From Planctomycetota bacterium (GTDB lineage Bacteria > Planctomycetota > Phycisphaerae > Phycisphaerales > UBA1924), in assembly GCA_003696675.1 (NCBI GenBank), contig RFGH01000225.1:1-54924 (forward strand): 54,924 nt of DNA, given 5' to 3'. The notes under the pieces are model-generated. The model worked only from the letters and a program-made list of their open reading frames with translations, had not been told where the DNA came from and ran no database searches. A program made the translations under genes and the position numbers. This document shows positions 1-8,138 of the stretch, one piece after another (the first letter of the stretch is position 1; every line of letters begins with the position of its first letter).

Positions 1-1356
1 CTCCTCTGCAAAGGCGTCGAAAAGCGCCTCGCGCACCGCCTCTTCCAGCTCCGCTCCCGAGAAGCCCGTCGAACGATCGGCCAGGTCGGCAATCTCGAAG
101 TCCTGCGGCTTACGCCCCTTTTTCTTCAGGTGTATGGACAGGATCTCTTTACGAACGTCGCGAGTCGGGAGGTCCACAAAGAAGATCTCGTCAAATCGTC
201 CCTTTCTAAGGAGTTCGGGAGGGAGCATGTCGATACGATTGGCTGTGGCGACGACAAACACCGGATCCGTTTTCTCCTGCAACCAAGTTAGAAATGTGCC
301 AACAACCCGCGCGGTGGTTCCGGCGTCAGTCTGATCGGAGCTGCCCATCCCCGCGAGCCCCTTCTCGATCTCGTCAATCCAGAGCACGCAAGGGGCTAAG
401 GCCTGCGCGACCTGCAAGGCGGTGCGTATATTGCCTTCGGACTGCCCGACAATGCCGCCGAACACTTTGCCCATGTCAAAGCGAAGCAGCGGGAACTGCC
501 ATGTCGCGGCAACAGCCTTCGCGAGGAGGCTCTTGCCGCATCCCTGCACGCCGAGAAGCAGCACCCCTTTGGGGGCATCGAGGCCAAAGTCCCGTGCTCC
601 CGCTCCAAAGGCCCGCCCGCGTCGGTCAAGCCACTCCTTGAGCTGGTCAAGACCGCCTACATCGGTCATACGAGCGTCGGTTTGGTAGTATTCCAACACC
701 TCGCTTTGCTTGATGATGCGTTCTTTTTCTCTGGCGACCAGCGGCACTGCCGAATGATCGAGGCGGCCAAGCTCGGCTGCAGCCTGCCCGAACGCTAATC
801 TGGCTTCCATCACAGTGAGCCCACGAGCCGCATCAAGCAAGGACTCATCATCCTCCGAAGCTGGCACTCCCAGTGCATTCGCAGCGTCCTCGAGGACAAC
901 CCGAAGATCCTCGATCCCGGGCAACTCTAGTTCGACAGTCGGGACCTCCTTGCGAAGGTCGATCGGAAGGCCAGATATTGGGGTAGAAAGCACGATGAGT
1001 TTTCTGGGCCTGCCTGGTAAGCGGGCGATTTCTCGCAGCCACCTCAAGAGCCCATGATGCTCATCTCGAAGAAACGGTTGAAAGTCCTCCAAGAGCCACA
1101 CTCCGGATTCGTCGGAGTTGTGGACCGCTCGGAGCACTTCCAGTGGATCGATCAGATCCGCATCCAATGCCTCCATGGCCCCGGCTTCATCGCAAGAGAG
1201 CAAACCCGTAGACTGGCTCCACACCTTCAGGGGGAGCTTGATATCTTTGGCCAAGCCGATCACACATCCACGCACTCGCTCCCACTCATACGACGCAATG
1301 TGAAGCACGTTCGCTCCGGCCCGAGTGAGATACAGCAGCTGGTTGAAAGTGCTCAT
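1..1356 (-). CDS. Ycf46-type AAA+ ATPase, 3' end outside the window
   Basis: The frame is open from ATG 1356 to base 1, giving 452 residues without a stop, so the C-terminus lies outside the window. It does not appear as a closed ORF for that reason. The AAA+ core shows Walker A GVQGCGKS (about 269-276), Walker B VLWIDEIE (324-331), an arginine-finger stretch LRKGRFDE (383-390) and the sensor-2 region GFSGAELEEA near 431. The first 220 residues have no Walker motif and match the N-terminal half of the Ycf46 family, whose members are about 490-500 residues, so some 40-50 residues are probably missing. An AGGAGT ribosome site sits just upstream of the ATG. The cellular role of Ycf46 proteins is poorly known; substrate remodelling by ATP hydrolysis is the family expectation. 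Confidence 0.85.
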   Translation of the reverse strand, partial: MSTFNQLLYLTRAGANVLHIASYEWERVRGCVIGLAKDIKLPLKVWSQSTGLLSCDEAGAMEALDADLIDPLEVLRAVHNSDESGVWLLEDFQPFLRDEHHGLLRWLREIARLPGRPRKLIVLSTPISGLPIDLRKEVPTVELELPGIEDLRVVLEDAANALGVPASEDDESLLDAARGLTVMEARLAFGQAAAELGRLDHSAVPLVAREKERIIKQSEVLEYYQTDARMTDVGGLDQLKEWLDRRGRAFGAGARDFGLDAPKGVLLLGVQGCGKSLLAKAVAATWQFPLLRFDMGKVFGGIVGQSEGNIRTALQVAQALAPCVLWIDEIEKGLAGMGSSDQTDAGTTARVVGTFLTWLQEKTDPVFVVATANRIDMLPPELLRKGRFDEIFFVDLPTRDVRKEILSIHLKKKGRKPQDFEIADLADRSTGFSGAELEEAVREALFDAFAEE

Positions 1357-1614
1357 AGAATGACTCCTGTCGGAGACCAGCCGCAGAGTGTCGCAAGTGA
1401 GAAGCCAAGGGCAAGAGCCACCGCTCGACCCCGGGCTTGGTTCCGCCTGACCTGCCCACACGGTTAGGTCCACCGACAGAGTGAGTATAATCGCTGCTGC
1501 TCTTTTCTGCCCGCTTTGGAACGCGGAAAGGGCGAATCTGAAGTCCAACCGACCGGTCTCGGCCATGAGACCTGAGGCCGGCAAATGTCATCGTGGGTCG
1601 CTGTCATCGCGTCC

Positions 1615-2263
1615 TCATCCAACCACTCCTGTCCCTATCCCCTGCTCGTACAGACGTGCCCACGGGAGCAGGACCGCGGTTGACCGCTGCTGGGCTTCGT
1701 CGCCCCCGTACACCACGACCGACTCGGCGTTCGATCCGTCGATTCGAGCAGGCCACGGACACGGGCGGCCCCGTTGAAGAGGCTGGTCGACGCGGTTGCA
1801 GCGGCTTTCTTTTCGACGGCGACGAGCCGCCCACCATCTTCGATCACCATGTCGGCCTCAACGCCGTCCCTATCTCGATAGAACGACACCCCACCCGTGA
1901 CACCTCCGTTTGTCCGGTGCTTCATGATCTCGGAGACGACCCAGATCTCGAAGATCGCGCCGCGGAGCGGGTGGGACCGCAGCTGGTCGACCGATCGGAT
2001 ACCGAACAGCCAGCAAGCGAGCCCGGTGTCGAAGAAGTGCAGCTTGGGCATCTTCACCAGTCGCTTGCGCTGGTTGGAATGGAACGCCGGGAACCGGAAC
2101 GCGATGAAGCTCGTCTCCAGCACGCTCAGCCACGCCGTGCAGTCGGCTGCGAGACGCCGCAGTCCGACGCGAGCGCGGAGTAGTTGAGCAGCTGGCCAGT
2201 GCGCCCGGCGCAGTGCTCGACGAACCGCTGGAACGTGACGAGGTCAGGCCGCAACCCTTTCAT
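1615..2263 (-). pseudogene. remnant of a DUF4143/AAA_14-type ATPase
   Basis: Reading the minus strand from 2263, the frame gives a segment typical of the C-terminal half of DUF4143 ATPases (DLVTFQRFVEHCAGRTGQ). One base is missing near 2133-2136, and the sense continues in another frame as WLSVLETSFIAFRFPAFH through to LVAVEKK. A second shift near 1800 is needed to reach the expected tail, VVVYGGDEAQQRSTAVLLPW, which stops at 1615. The N-terminal P-loop part is absent. Two frameshifts plus a missing ATPase domain make this a dead fragment. Families of this kind often act as antitoxin-like or mobile-element-associated ATPases, but nothing functional can be expected here. It lies just outside the left recombinase of the element. 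Confidence 0.7.
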
Positions 2264-2416
2264 AACTCCGGCCGATGCCCGCCCGACACACACCCAAACA
2301 TCGTGAGAAACAAGCACTTGCGCATCAACTCTGTCGCATAACCGGCTTGTCTCTGAACATGCCCGAGACGAGTATTTAGGTCTCTCTCGATAAACCGCCT
2401 AAGCCAACCCCGAACA

Positions 2417-3985
2417 CTACCGTCCCCGCACTATTCCGGCCGCCACAACTTCTTCGGTTGTGGCGGCGTTTTCTTTTTGGACCACCCGACCGTCCGGCAG
2501 GACGGTCATCGGCCCGACGACCTCGGCCACGAACCGGTTGACTTGGGCGGGGGTCATCAGCCCGGCGAAGTTGGCCTTGGCCTCCAGGAACGCCTGGCGG
2601 CAGTCGGCCATCAGGTCGTCCATGTCGGCCACGGACTGCACCGCCACCGCCTCCAGCGCCTGACGGAGTTCCTCCCGCTTGCCCTCGTGCTCGGCGAGTT
2701 GCCGGGCAATCGCCTTCTTGGCGCCGGCCTCGATGTCCGGGTCGGCGAGCAGGCGGGTCAGGTTCCCGATGAACTTGTCCGCTTCCGCGATCTCCCCCTT
2801 GAGCCGCGTCGTCTCGCTGCGGTTTGCTTCCAGCGCTTCGCTCGCCATCGCCGCCACTTCGTCAAGCACGCCGTCCATGTCGTCGAAGACGGCGCTCATC
2901 GCTTCCTGCACGCGCGCGAGCAGCTTGTCCTCGCGCAGCGACGCCCGGTTGTCACAGGCCTCCGGCCCGTGCGACTGCCGGTGGCCGCAGGCGTAGTAGC
3001 GGTACGCGCCCTTGGAGTTTGCACTCTTGCGCGCGTAGAAGACGTTGCCGCAGCCGGCGCAGAACAGGTGGCGCGTAAAGGGCCGGACTTCCTTCGCCTC
3101 ACGCGGGCGATTGACCCGGTTGGCGGCAAGCTGCGCCTGGGCGCGCTCGAACGTCTCATCGTCGATGATGCGCAGCGACTCGTCGCGGTTGACGACATGG
3201 CGATCTTCGTCGCTCCAGCGCGGCACGCGCCGCCCCGTGTTGCGATCGAGCTTGAAGCAGCGTCGCAGGTAACGCACTTCGCCGATGAGCATGGCATTGG
3301 TCAGGATGCTGCGGATGGTACCGAATCCCCACGGTCCGCCGAGGCGCGTCGGGACGCCGCGCGCCCGCACTCGGCGGGCGACTTCCTTGAGACCGATGGA
3401 CTCGGCGAGGTACGTCTCGAAGATGAAGCGCACCGTCTCGGCTTCCTCTTCGTGGACGGCCAGCCGCTTCTTGCCGTCATCGCTCTGAACGATGCGATAC
3501 CCATAAGGCGGCGGGCCGCCCGTCCAGCAGCCCTCGCGGTGGCGCTGCACGAGGCCGGCGCGCGTGCGCTCGGCCAGCACGCGGCTGTAATCGGCGGCGA
3601 CGACGAGTTGCACGCCGCGGGCCAGCGCGTTCGTGCCCTCGGTGACGCTCACCACTTCGACACCGTGCTGCTCCAGGTCTTCGACGAGCACGTGCGTCTC
3701 GGCGGCACGTCCGAGCCGGTCATACTTGTAGACGTAGAGCTTGTTGATCCGGCCCGCCTCGGCTTCCTCCATGAGGCGGAGCAACTCGGTTCGACCGCCC
3801 GTCGTGCGGCCGGTCTTCGCCTGGTCGATGAAGTGCTTGAGGGGTTTGCCCGCCGCGCGCTCGCACGACTCGATCTGCACGGCGATGCTCGTGCCGTCGT
3901 CCTGGGCGTGGCTGGAGTACCGGGCGTAGAGCGCGTCGTACTTACGCCCGGCGTGACCGTTTCGTCCGTTCGCTGTCGTGACCAT
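2417..3985 (-). CDS. large serine recombinase (left end of the element)
   Basis: A 522-residue site-specific recombinase of the resolvase/invertase superfamily. The N-terminal catalytic domain (about 15-160) starts LYARYSSHAQ, with S24 in the position of the nucleophile and the conserved arginines of YDRLGRA near 90. A recombinase domain follows (about 170-300), then a zinc ribbon (CAGC...YYACGH, about 320-350) and a coiled-coil rich tail (390-470), the standard order for large serine integrases. The ATG at 3985 has GGGAG 8 nt upstream. The gene points outward, towards 1, and mirrors the second recombinase at 24562-26253, so it probably marks the left border of the integrated element. The N-terminus and zinc ribbon are intact, so it is likely active. 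The two recombinases are clearly divergent from each other. Confidence 0.9.
   Translation of the reverse strand: MVTTANGRNGHAGRKYDALYARYSSHAQDDGTSIAVQIESCERAAGKPLKHFIDQAKTGRTTGGRTELLRLMEEAEAGRINKLYVYKYDRLGRAAETHVLVEDLEQHGVEVVSVTEGTNALARGVQLVVAADYSRVLAERTRAGLVQRHREGCWTGGPPPYGYRIVQSDDGKKRLAVHEEEAETVRFIFETYLAESIGLKEVARRVRARGVPTRLGGPWGFGTIRSILTNAMLIGEVRYLRRCFKLDRNTGRRVPRWSDEDRHVVNRDESLRIIDDETFERAQAQLAANRVNRPREAKEVRPFTRHLFCAGCGNVFYARKSANSKGAYRYYACGHRQSHGPEACDNRASLREDKLLARVQEAMSAVFDDMDGVLDEVAAMASEALEANRSETTRLKGEIAEADKFIGNLTRLLADPDIEAGAKKAIARQLAEHEGKREELRQALEAVAVQSVADMDDLMADCRQAFLEAKANFAGLMTPAQVNRFVAEVVGPMTVLPDGRVVQKENAATTEEVVAAGIVRGR
2439..2476 (+). terminator. hairpin with T-rich tail inside the recombinase 3' end
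   Basis: GCCGCCACAAC (2439-2449) pairs perfectly with GTTGTGGCGGC (2457-2467) around a 7-nt loop, and on the plus strand the stem is followed by a T-rich run (2468-2476). It has the form of an intrinsic terminator for plus-strand transcription, but it lies in the last codons of the minus-strand recombinase and no plus-strand gene leads into it. It may block antisense transcripts entering from the left flank. Confidence 0.4.
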
Positions 3986-4108
3986 CGGCGCTCCCGTGCG
4001 GCCCAGCCGCCTTGTCGATACCGCTCTTGCGTTCGCGGTAGAGCGCGACGGCCCGTGCCGCGACGACGCGGACCACCCACCCGCGAAGGGCGGCGTGGTC
4101 GCGCACCA

Positions 4109-4114
4109 TTATAC
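4109..4114 (-). promoter_or_regulatory. candidate -10 box upstream of the left recombinase
   Basis: On the minus strand a perfect TATAAT occupies 4114-4109. It would start a transcript near 4102, giving a leader of about 115 nt before the recombinase ATG at 3985. No good -35 hexamer is visible 17 nt upstream, so an activator may be needed. The gap 3986-4219 holds no other convincing gene; a 55-codon frame starting inside this box is rejected because its ATG overlaps the -10. Confidence 0.35.
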
Positions 4115-4219
4115 GATCGACGTCGCATACGGTTGCGCCTTCCGGGGTCGTTTCGCTCCCGCTCGCGGAGGTCCAGGATGGAGCGCGTCGCGGCACGCAC
4201 GGTCTCCGTTGAATGCGCT

Positions 4220-4987
4220 TCAGGCGTGCTGCGCCATGCGGTCGCGCAAGCGGCGGTAGGCGGCGGTGACTTCCTTGAAGCGCTGCACGGCGAGCTCGAC
4301 CAGGTGCGGCTCGACGTTCTTCCCGCTCAAGCCATCGGGGTGGTACTTGCGGCAGGCATCGCGGTAGGCGCTCTGCACTGCATCCCACGACGCGGCGCGC
4401 TTGAGGCCGAGGAGTGCCAGGTCCGCGTCGAGTGAACCGTCCGGCGGCGCAGGCGCGCTTTGCGAGGCTTGCGATTCGTCATCGCCCGGATACCAGCGAT
4501 GGTTCGGGCGACGCCGGCGGCGCTTCCACTCGTGCCACTCGGCGTGCTCGCGCGCGAGCAGGTTCAAATGCTCGATCACGCGGTTGAACTCGGCGGCGGC
4601 CAACTGCTTGAAGTCATCCGCGGCCGTGCGCTTCAACCGGGCGAACGCGCCCGGCCCGAAGCACACGGCAATTCCCGACCCTGTCCCATCACGCCAGACC
4701 GATGCGCCGGCGATCAGCGACATGCGTGACCAGTCGTGCTCGCTGACGCGGGACTGCCGCCGGTTCACGTCTTCCCCGCGCCGGAAGCTGAAAGGCTCCG
4801 CCCTGAAGTCGTACCCTTGTTCTTTCATGTACCGCACCAGTTCGGCGCGCGCGATTGAGGGGGGCAGCGACACTGAGGCGTGGCTTGACCACGCCACGTA
4901 GTCGTCACCGCCGCCCCATTCGACCCAGGCGAACAGCAGCGCCGAGCCGACGAATATCAGCACGGTGATGATGATCATGCACATCAT
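4220..4987 (-). CDS. membrane-anchored J-domain (DnaJ-like) protein
   Basis: A 255-residue protein starting at ATG 4987, where a GGAGGC ribosome site lies 9 nt upstream; the longer frame to 5089 has no such site. Residues 4-23 (IIITVLIFVGSALLFAWVEW) form one membrane segment. The last 65 residues are a J-domain: LGLKRAASWDAVQSAYRDAC, then KYHPDG, in which the usual HPD tripeptide is intact, and a final helix with TAAYRRLRD. A short basic and proline-rich linker separates the two. J-domains recruit and stimulate Hsp70 (DnaK). Placement next to two small membrane peptides and the coupling protein suggests a role in assembling or remodelling the transfer machinery at the inner membrane, which is inference. 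Its ATG overlaps the stop of the upstream 56-residue gene (ATGA), so the genes are translationally coupled. Confidence 0.8.
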   Translation of the reverse strand: MMCMIIITVLIFVGSALLFAWVEWGGGDDYVAWSSHASVSLPPSIARAELVRYMKEQGYDFRAEPFSFRRGEDVNRRQSRVSEHDWSRMSLIAGASVWRDGTGSGIAVCFGPGAFARLKRTAADDFKQLAAAEFNRVIEHLNLLAREHAEWHEWKRRRRRPNHRWYPGDDESQASQSAPAPPDGSLDADLALLGLKRAASWDAVQSAYRDACRKYHPDGLSGKNVEPHLVELAVQRFKEVTAAYRRLRDRMAQHA

Positions 4988-5154
4988 CGCGAGCGCCTCC
5001 GCTGCGTCAGCCGGTCGGCGGCATCGAGGCCGCGCCGCATGGCATCGGTATTTCCGGAGAGGAACCGCCCGACGGGCACGAGAATCCACTTGTACACACC
5101 GACCCAGACGAGGAATCCCGCGATGTAGGTCAGCAACATGCCGAGGCTTTCCAT
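4984..5154 (-). CDS. small single-pass membrane protein (56 aa)
   Basis: Starts at ATG 5154 with an AGGAAA site; the longer frame to 5211 lacks one. Residues 5-25 (GMLLTYIAGFLVWVGVYKWI) form a hydrophobic helix, followed by VPVGRFLSGN and a basic tail. It resembles the neighbouring 52-residue gene at 5180-5338: both have a helix, then a (V/I)P(V/I)xRF element, then a charged tail with TxxR or RRG patterns, so the two are probably ancient duplicates. The stop TGA (4986-4984) overlaps the start of the J-domain gene. Function is unknown; an inner-membrane partner in the same operon is the reasonable reading. Confidence 0.65.
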   Translation of the reverse strand: MESLGMLLTYIAGFLVWVGVYKWILVPVGRFLSGNTDAMRRGLDAADRLTQRRRSR

Positions 5155-5179
5155 GACTATTTTCCTGTGACGAGGATGC

Positions 5180-5338
5180 TCACTTGCGGAACAGGCGCCG
5201 CCCGATCTCAAAGCCGCGCTTGGTCAGTTCCGGGTTGCGCGCGCCGAAGCGGAAGATGGGGATGACGACGTGCTTGAACACCAGCACCCAGAAGACCAGG
5301 GTGAGGATGAGGCAGAGCAGATTGACCAGACCGTCCAT
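5180..5338 (-). CDS. small single-pass membrane protein (52 aa), related to its neighbour
   Basis: Too short for routine ORF calling. ATG 5338 is preceded by AAAGGA and the frame runs 52 codons to TGA at 5180. The protein begins MDGLVNLLCLILTLVFWVLV, a strong membrane helix, followed by HVVIPIFRFGARNPELTKRG and a basic end, GRRLFRK. The (V/I)P(I/V)xRF element just after the helix and the downstream R-rich tail match the 56-residue protein at 4984-5154, which suggests a tandem duplication. It belongs to the minus-strand operon running from the ParB gene to the J-domain gene. Function is unknown. Confidence 0.6.
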   Translation of the reverse strand: MDGLVNLLCLILTLVFWVLVFKHVVIPIFRFGARNPELTKRGFEIGRRLFRK

Positions 5339-5436
5339 GACGTTGTCCTTTCAGATGGGGTCGCTCTCAGGCGACCATGTTGATGCGTGCGCCCGCCGCC
5401 ACGCGCAGCGGGTCGTAACGACTCTCCGTCGCGCGA

Positions 5437-5742
5437 TCAGTCGCGCTCGTGCTGCGGCGGTTCGGGTTCATGGCCGCGCTCGGCGTCGCGCTGCTGCTCG
5501 GCCTGTTGCAGGCGCTCTTCGAGGATGGAGGGCGCGGCGTCGTCCTTCGACGCCGCGTGTTCCTTGTCCGGGCGCAGACCTTCCGTCACCAGGCCGGGCG
5601 GCCGCGTGCCGATCATGCCGTACTCGGGATGCTGGGCGGCTGTGCCAGACCCGTAGAACACCGAGCCGAGTTCATGGAGGCCTTGGCGGAAATACGCGCC
5701 GAGCACTTCGCGGCTGCGGCTGAGATTCTCACGCAGGTTCAT
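5437..5742 (-). CDS. hypothetical soluble protein (101 aa)
   Basis: The ATG at 5742 has a strong AAAGGAG site at good spacing. The protein starts MNLRENLSRSREVLGAYFRQ, continues with GLHELGSVFYGSG, and ends in a highly charged, glutamine- and glutamate-rich tail (ILEERLQQAEQQRDAERG) that should be disordered or form a coiled coil. No signal peptide or membrane segment is seen. I do not recognise the family. It lies in the operon of membrane proteins upstream of the J-domain gene, so it may be a cytoplasmic partner of them. Confidence 0.6.
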   Translation of the reverse strand: MNLRENLSRSREVLGAYFRQGLHELGSVFYGSGTAAQHPEYGMIGTRPPGLVTEGLRPDKEHAASKDDAAPSILEERLQQAEQQRDAERGHEPEPPQHERD

Positions 5743-5766
5743 CGTGTACTCCTTTCTGAACGGGCG

Positions 5767-6363
5767 TCACTCACCGCGCATGCGGCGGAACGCCTCCGCC
5801 GCGTCGCGTTGTTCAACGAATGCATCGTGGAGATCGAGCGATCGGCGATGCTGGAGCGCGCCGCTCATGCCCGACGTGGCACCGGCGCCGAAGGCGGCGA
5901 ACATCAGGTACACGCCCAGCGGTTCGCTCACCGGGACCAGCAGCGCGCCGACGAGGAATACGACCAGGAACTCCAGCCCCGTCTTGATGCGGTGCTCCGG
6001 CGTGCGCCGGAAGACGCGCTGCAGTATCGGAGCACCGTTGAAAAGCGAGTGCGGCTGGGGACCGCCGCGCCGGACGCGCGCCGCCGTGCAGATGCGCGCC
6101 CGCAGCAGCGCCAGCCAGTAGAGCAGCAGGAAGACGAGCATCGGCTCAGCGCTGTGCCCTTCCCAGAACACCGGCCAGAACAGGATCAGGGCAAATCCGG
6201 CCACCGCCTGCATGCCGAAATACCGTTGACCAAACGAATCGGCGCGGCGCAGGAAGACCTCGACGGTGACGGCGAACGTCCGCGCAATGAACGTCAGCAC
6301 GCCGAGGAACTGGTTGAAGTCTTTCTTCGAGACCATCGGGTCAGGTTGCTGTTGCTGGAACAT
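5767..6363 (-). CDS. polytopic inner-membrane protein of the transfer module (198 aa)
   Basis: Starts at ATG 6363 with GGAGA upstream. It has about four hydrophobic stretches: near 50-80 (AVAGFALILFWPVFW and PMLVFLLLYWLALL) and near 125-165 (FLVVFLVGALLVPVSEPLG and VYLMFAAFGAGATSG). A hydrophilic basic loop of about 35 residues lies between the pairs. The last 35 residues are charged and end in RRMRGE. I do not recognise a named family. Its position directly after the coupling-protein gene suggests an inner-membrane component acting with it. A VirB6- or VirB3-like role was considered, but the size and topology do not fit well enough to claim it. Confidence 0.7.
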   Translation of the reverse strand: MFQQQQPDPMVSKKDFNQFLGVLTFIARTFAVTVEVFLRRADSFGQRYFGMQAVAGFALILFWPVFWEGHSAEPMLVFLLLYWLALLRARICTAARVRRGGPQPHSLFNGAPILQRVFRRTPEHRIKTGLEFLVVFLVGALLVPVSEPLGVYLMFAAFGAGATSGMSGALQHRRSLDLHDAFVEQRDAAEAFRRMRGE

Positions 6364-6446
6364 GGCGTTTGTCTCCGTTCACTTGCGCGCAGTCACCGCG
6401 CGGGCGGTCCGCGCCGCTTTTCCCTGCCGCTTACTTCACGCTGGCG

Positions 6447-8036
6447 CTACGACTTCTGGTTGAAAGACACCGGGAGCCAGCTGCGACCCGATGCCCTGAA
6501 TACCCGTCCGTTCTGAAACGCGATGCCGTCCACGATCCAGCCGTTGTCCGGCCCGCCGGTGCGCAGCCGGGTGAACGCGCGCGGCTCGACCTCCGCCTCC
6601 ATGACCTCCGCGAAGCCGCCGCTCGTCGTCCCGTTCTCGCGCGCCCAGTCGAGGCCGAGCAGCGCGCTCATCTGGTCGTCCGCCGCGTGCGAGTGATTGC
6701 CGCTGGCGCGGACCTGCAAGGTGCGGCCGATCAGGCGCGACGCCCAGTCATTGGTTTGAACGTCGGAATTGGCATGCAGCACTTTGAGCGCGCAGTTGCC
6801 GAAGATGGCATCCGCCTCGGCGCGTCCCTTGTCGCCGCCGCCGAGCGCGGCGTACACCCCGGGCACGCCCTGGGTCAGCAGCACGCAGCCGACGCGCGAC
6901 GACCGGCACGTCGCCAGGAACTGCGCGTCGTGCGTCGGCGTGACGAACGTCTGAAACTCATCGCACCACAGACAGATCAATCGGCTGTTCGGCTTCACCC
7001 GACGACCCTGCATGCTCCGCTGCCAGCAATACTTGAGCACGGCATTGGCGATGACGCCGGTTTCGCGGTAGGTCTGCGTCGGCAGGCCACAGACGATGAT
7101 GGCCCCGTCTTCGCAGTCGCCCGGTGTGACAGTGGTGTCCGCGCCGAAGAGCGATCGAAGCTCGCCGCGCTGCATGGGGTCGAGCTGCGAGGTAAGACAG
7201 CTCACGACGACCGATCGTGTCTTTGGCGCCAGCGCGGGAAGCTCGCAGAGGACATAGTCGGCGACCAGCGCGAAGTCCTGCGCCTGCGCCGTGCTCTTGC
7301 TACGCCTGTCCGCCTCCGACAGCAGTTGGAAGCAGTAGGACGACTTTCGCCACTCTTCCGAGCGCACGTCGTCGAGCGACTGCGGCGCCGAGATGACGGC
7401 GCGGTAGAGCGCGTCGATCGTGACCGTGCCCGTCGCGAGGATCAGCAGATCCACGAAGTTCCTGATGAGTTGCTTCGTCGCGCGCCGCCAGTACGCCTCG
7501 TCGTCGCGTGCGCCGCCGCTGCCGCCTTGGCGGTCGGCGCACTCGAGGATCGCTTCGAGCAGGCCGACGACATTCTCGGCGGACGAGACCGAGCCCTCGC
7601 GCGCCAGCTCGTAGGACACGGGGTTGAACCGCCAGGGGCCGCCGGGACGTATGACCCGCAGGTCGGCGCTGCGTCCGGTCGCGGCGGCGTATTCCTCCCA
7701 CAGCGTCACCTCATCCGCTTTGGCGCAGCACACGAGGAGGCCGGCCTTCGCGGTCCCGAGCAGCGCATGCGCCAGCGCGCGCCCGCTTCCCGTCGTCTTG
7801 CCCGCGCCGCTGGCTCCAGTCACGAGGACGTTCTCCGTCACCATCCTGGCGGTGTACGCGTCTTCCGGCGATAACCAGATCAACGGCGCTGCGAGCGCGT
7901 CCGCTTGCGGCGCATGGGCTTTCGCGTTGCGCTTGCGCCGGATTTGCAGGCACACCAGCAGCAGCATGAGGACGAGGCAGCCGATGCCGACGGCGTCCGA
8001 CAAGGTGTCCGGGTTGGGAGGCGAGGCGTCAAACAC
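6447..8036 (-). CDS. type IV coupling protein, VirD4/TraD-like ATPase
   Basis: A 529-residue protein with one N-terminal membrane segment (about 16-31), Walker A GASGAGKT (74-81) and a Walker B-like strand RLICLWCDEFQ near 350. The order of membrane anchor, P-loop and TraG/TraD-type motor domain identifies a type IV coupling protein. Such proteins dock the relaxase-DNA complex at a conjugation pore and pump DNA by ATP hydrolysis. The usual second membrane helix and periplasmic loop are lacking, so it is a short form. The start is GTG 8036, 3 nt after the stop of a 28-residue gene. It partners logically with the MOBF relaxase at 15438-18044. No VirB4 or VirB6-11 homologue is seen, so the pore must come from elsewhere. 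Confidence 0.85.
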   Translation of the reverse strand: MFDASPPNPDTLSDAVGIGCLVLMLLLVCLQIRRKRNAKAHAPQADALAAPLIWLSPEDAYTARMVTENVLVTGASGAGKTTGSGRALAHALLGTAKAGLLVCCAKADEVTLWEEYAAATGRSADLRVIRPGGPWRFNPVSYELAREGSVSSAENVVGLLEAILECADRQGGSGGARDDEAYWRRATKQLIRNFVDLLILATGTVTIDALYRAVISAPQSLDDVRSEEWRKSSYCFQLLSEADRRSKSTAQAQDFALVADYVLCELPALAPKTRSVVVSCLTSQLDPMQRGELRSLFGADTTVTPGDCEDGAIIVCGLPTQTYRETGVIANAVLKYCWQRSMQGRRVKPNSRLICLWCDEFQTFVTPTHDAQFLATCRSSRVGCVLLTQGVPGVYAALGGGDKGRAEADAIFGNCALKVLHANSDVQTNDWASRLIGRTLQVRASGNHSHAADDQMSALLGLDWARENGTTSGGFAEVMEAEVEPRAFTRLRTGGPDNGWIVDGIAFQNGRVFRASGRSWLPVSFNQKS

Positions 8037-8039
8037 GAG

Positions 8040-8126
8040 TCACTTACCCGCCTTCCGCCGCGCGTCCGCGTCGCTCTTGATCAGCGTGGCGATGATGAAC
8101 AGGACAAACGTGGGAATCAGCTCCAT
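8040..8126 (-). CDS. 28-residue membrane peptide upstream of the coupling protein
   Basis: A short frame from ATG 8126 to TGA 8040, with a GGAGA site 7 nt before the start. The peptide is MELIPTFVLFIIATLIKSDA followed by a short basic end (DARRKAGK). It is a single hydrophobic helix with a positively charged tail. It fills the gap between parB and the coupling-protein gene and ends 3 nt before the GTG of the latter. It could be a small membrane partner supplying the helix that the short coupling protein lacks, or simply a leader peptide for coupled translation. Both are inference. Confidence 0.45.
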   Translation of the reverse strand: MELIPTFVLFIIATLIKSDADARRKAGK

Positions 8127-8138
8127 GACGAATCTCCG

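Noticed and set aside
3942-4109. 55-codon frame upstream of the left recombinase
   Set aside because: Its ATG is part of the TATAAT box and no ribosome site precedes it; it overlaps the recombinase start in another frame.
2477-4435. 652-codon open frame on the plus strand
   Set aside because: It is antisense to the serine recombinase, whose domains and zinc ribbon are intact. High GC keeps the opposite frame open; the translation is compositionally biased and has no domain.
5449-7874. Two long plus-strand frames (5449-6516 and 6369-7874)
   Set aside because: Both are shadows of the minus-strand membrane and coupling-protein genes, which have motifs and ribosome sites.
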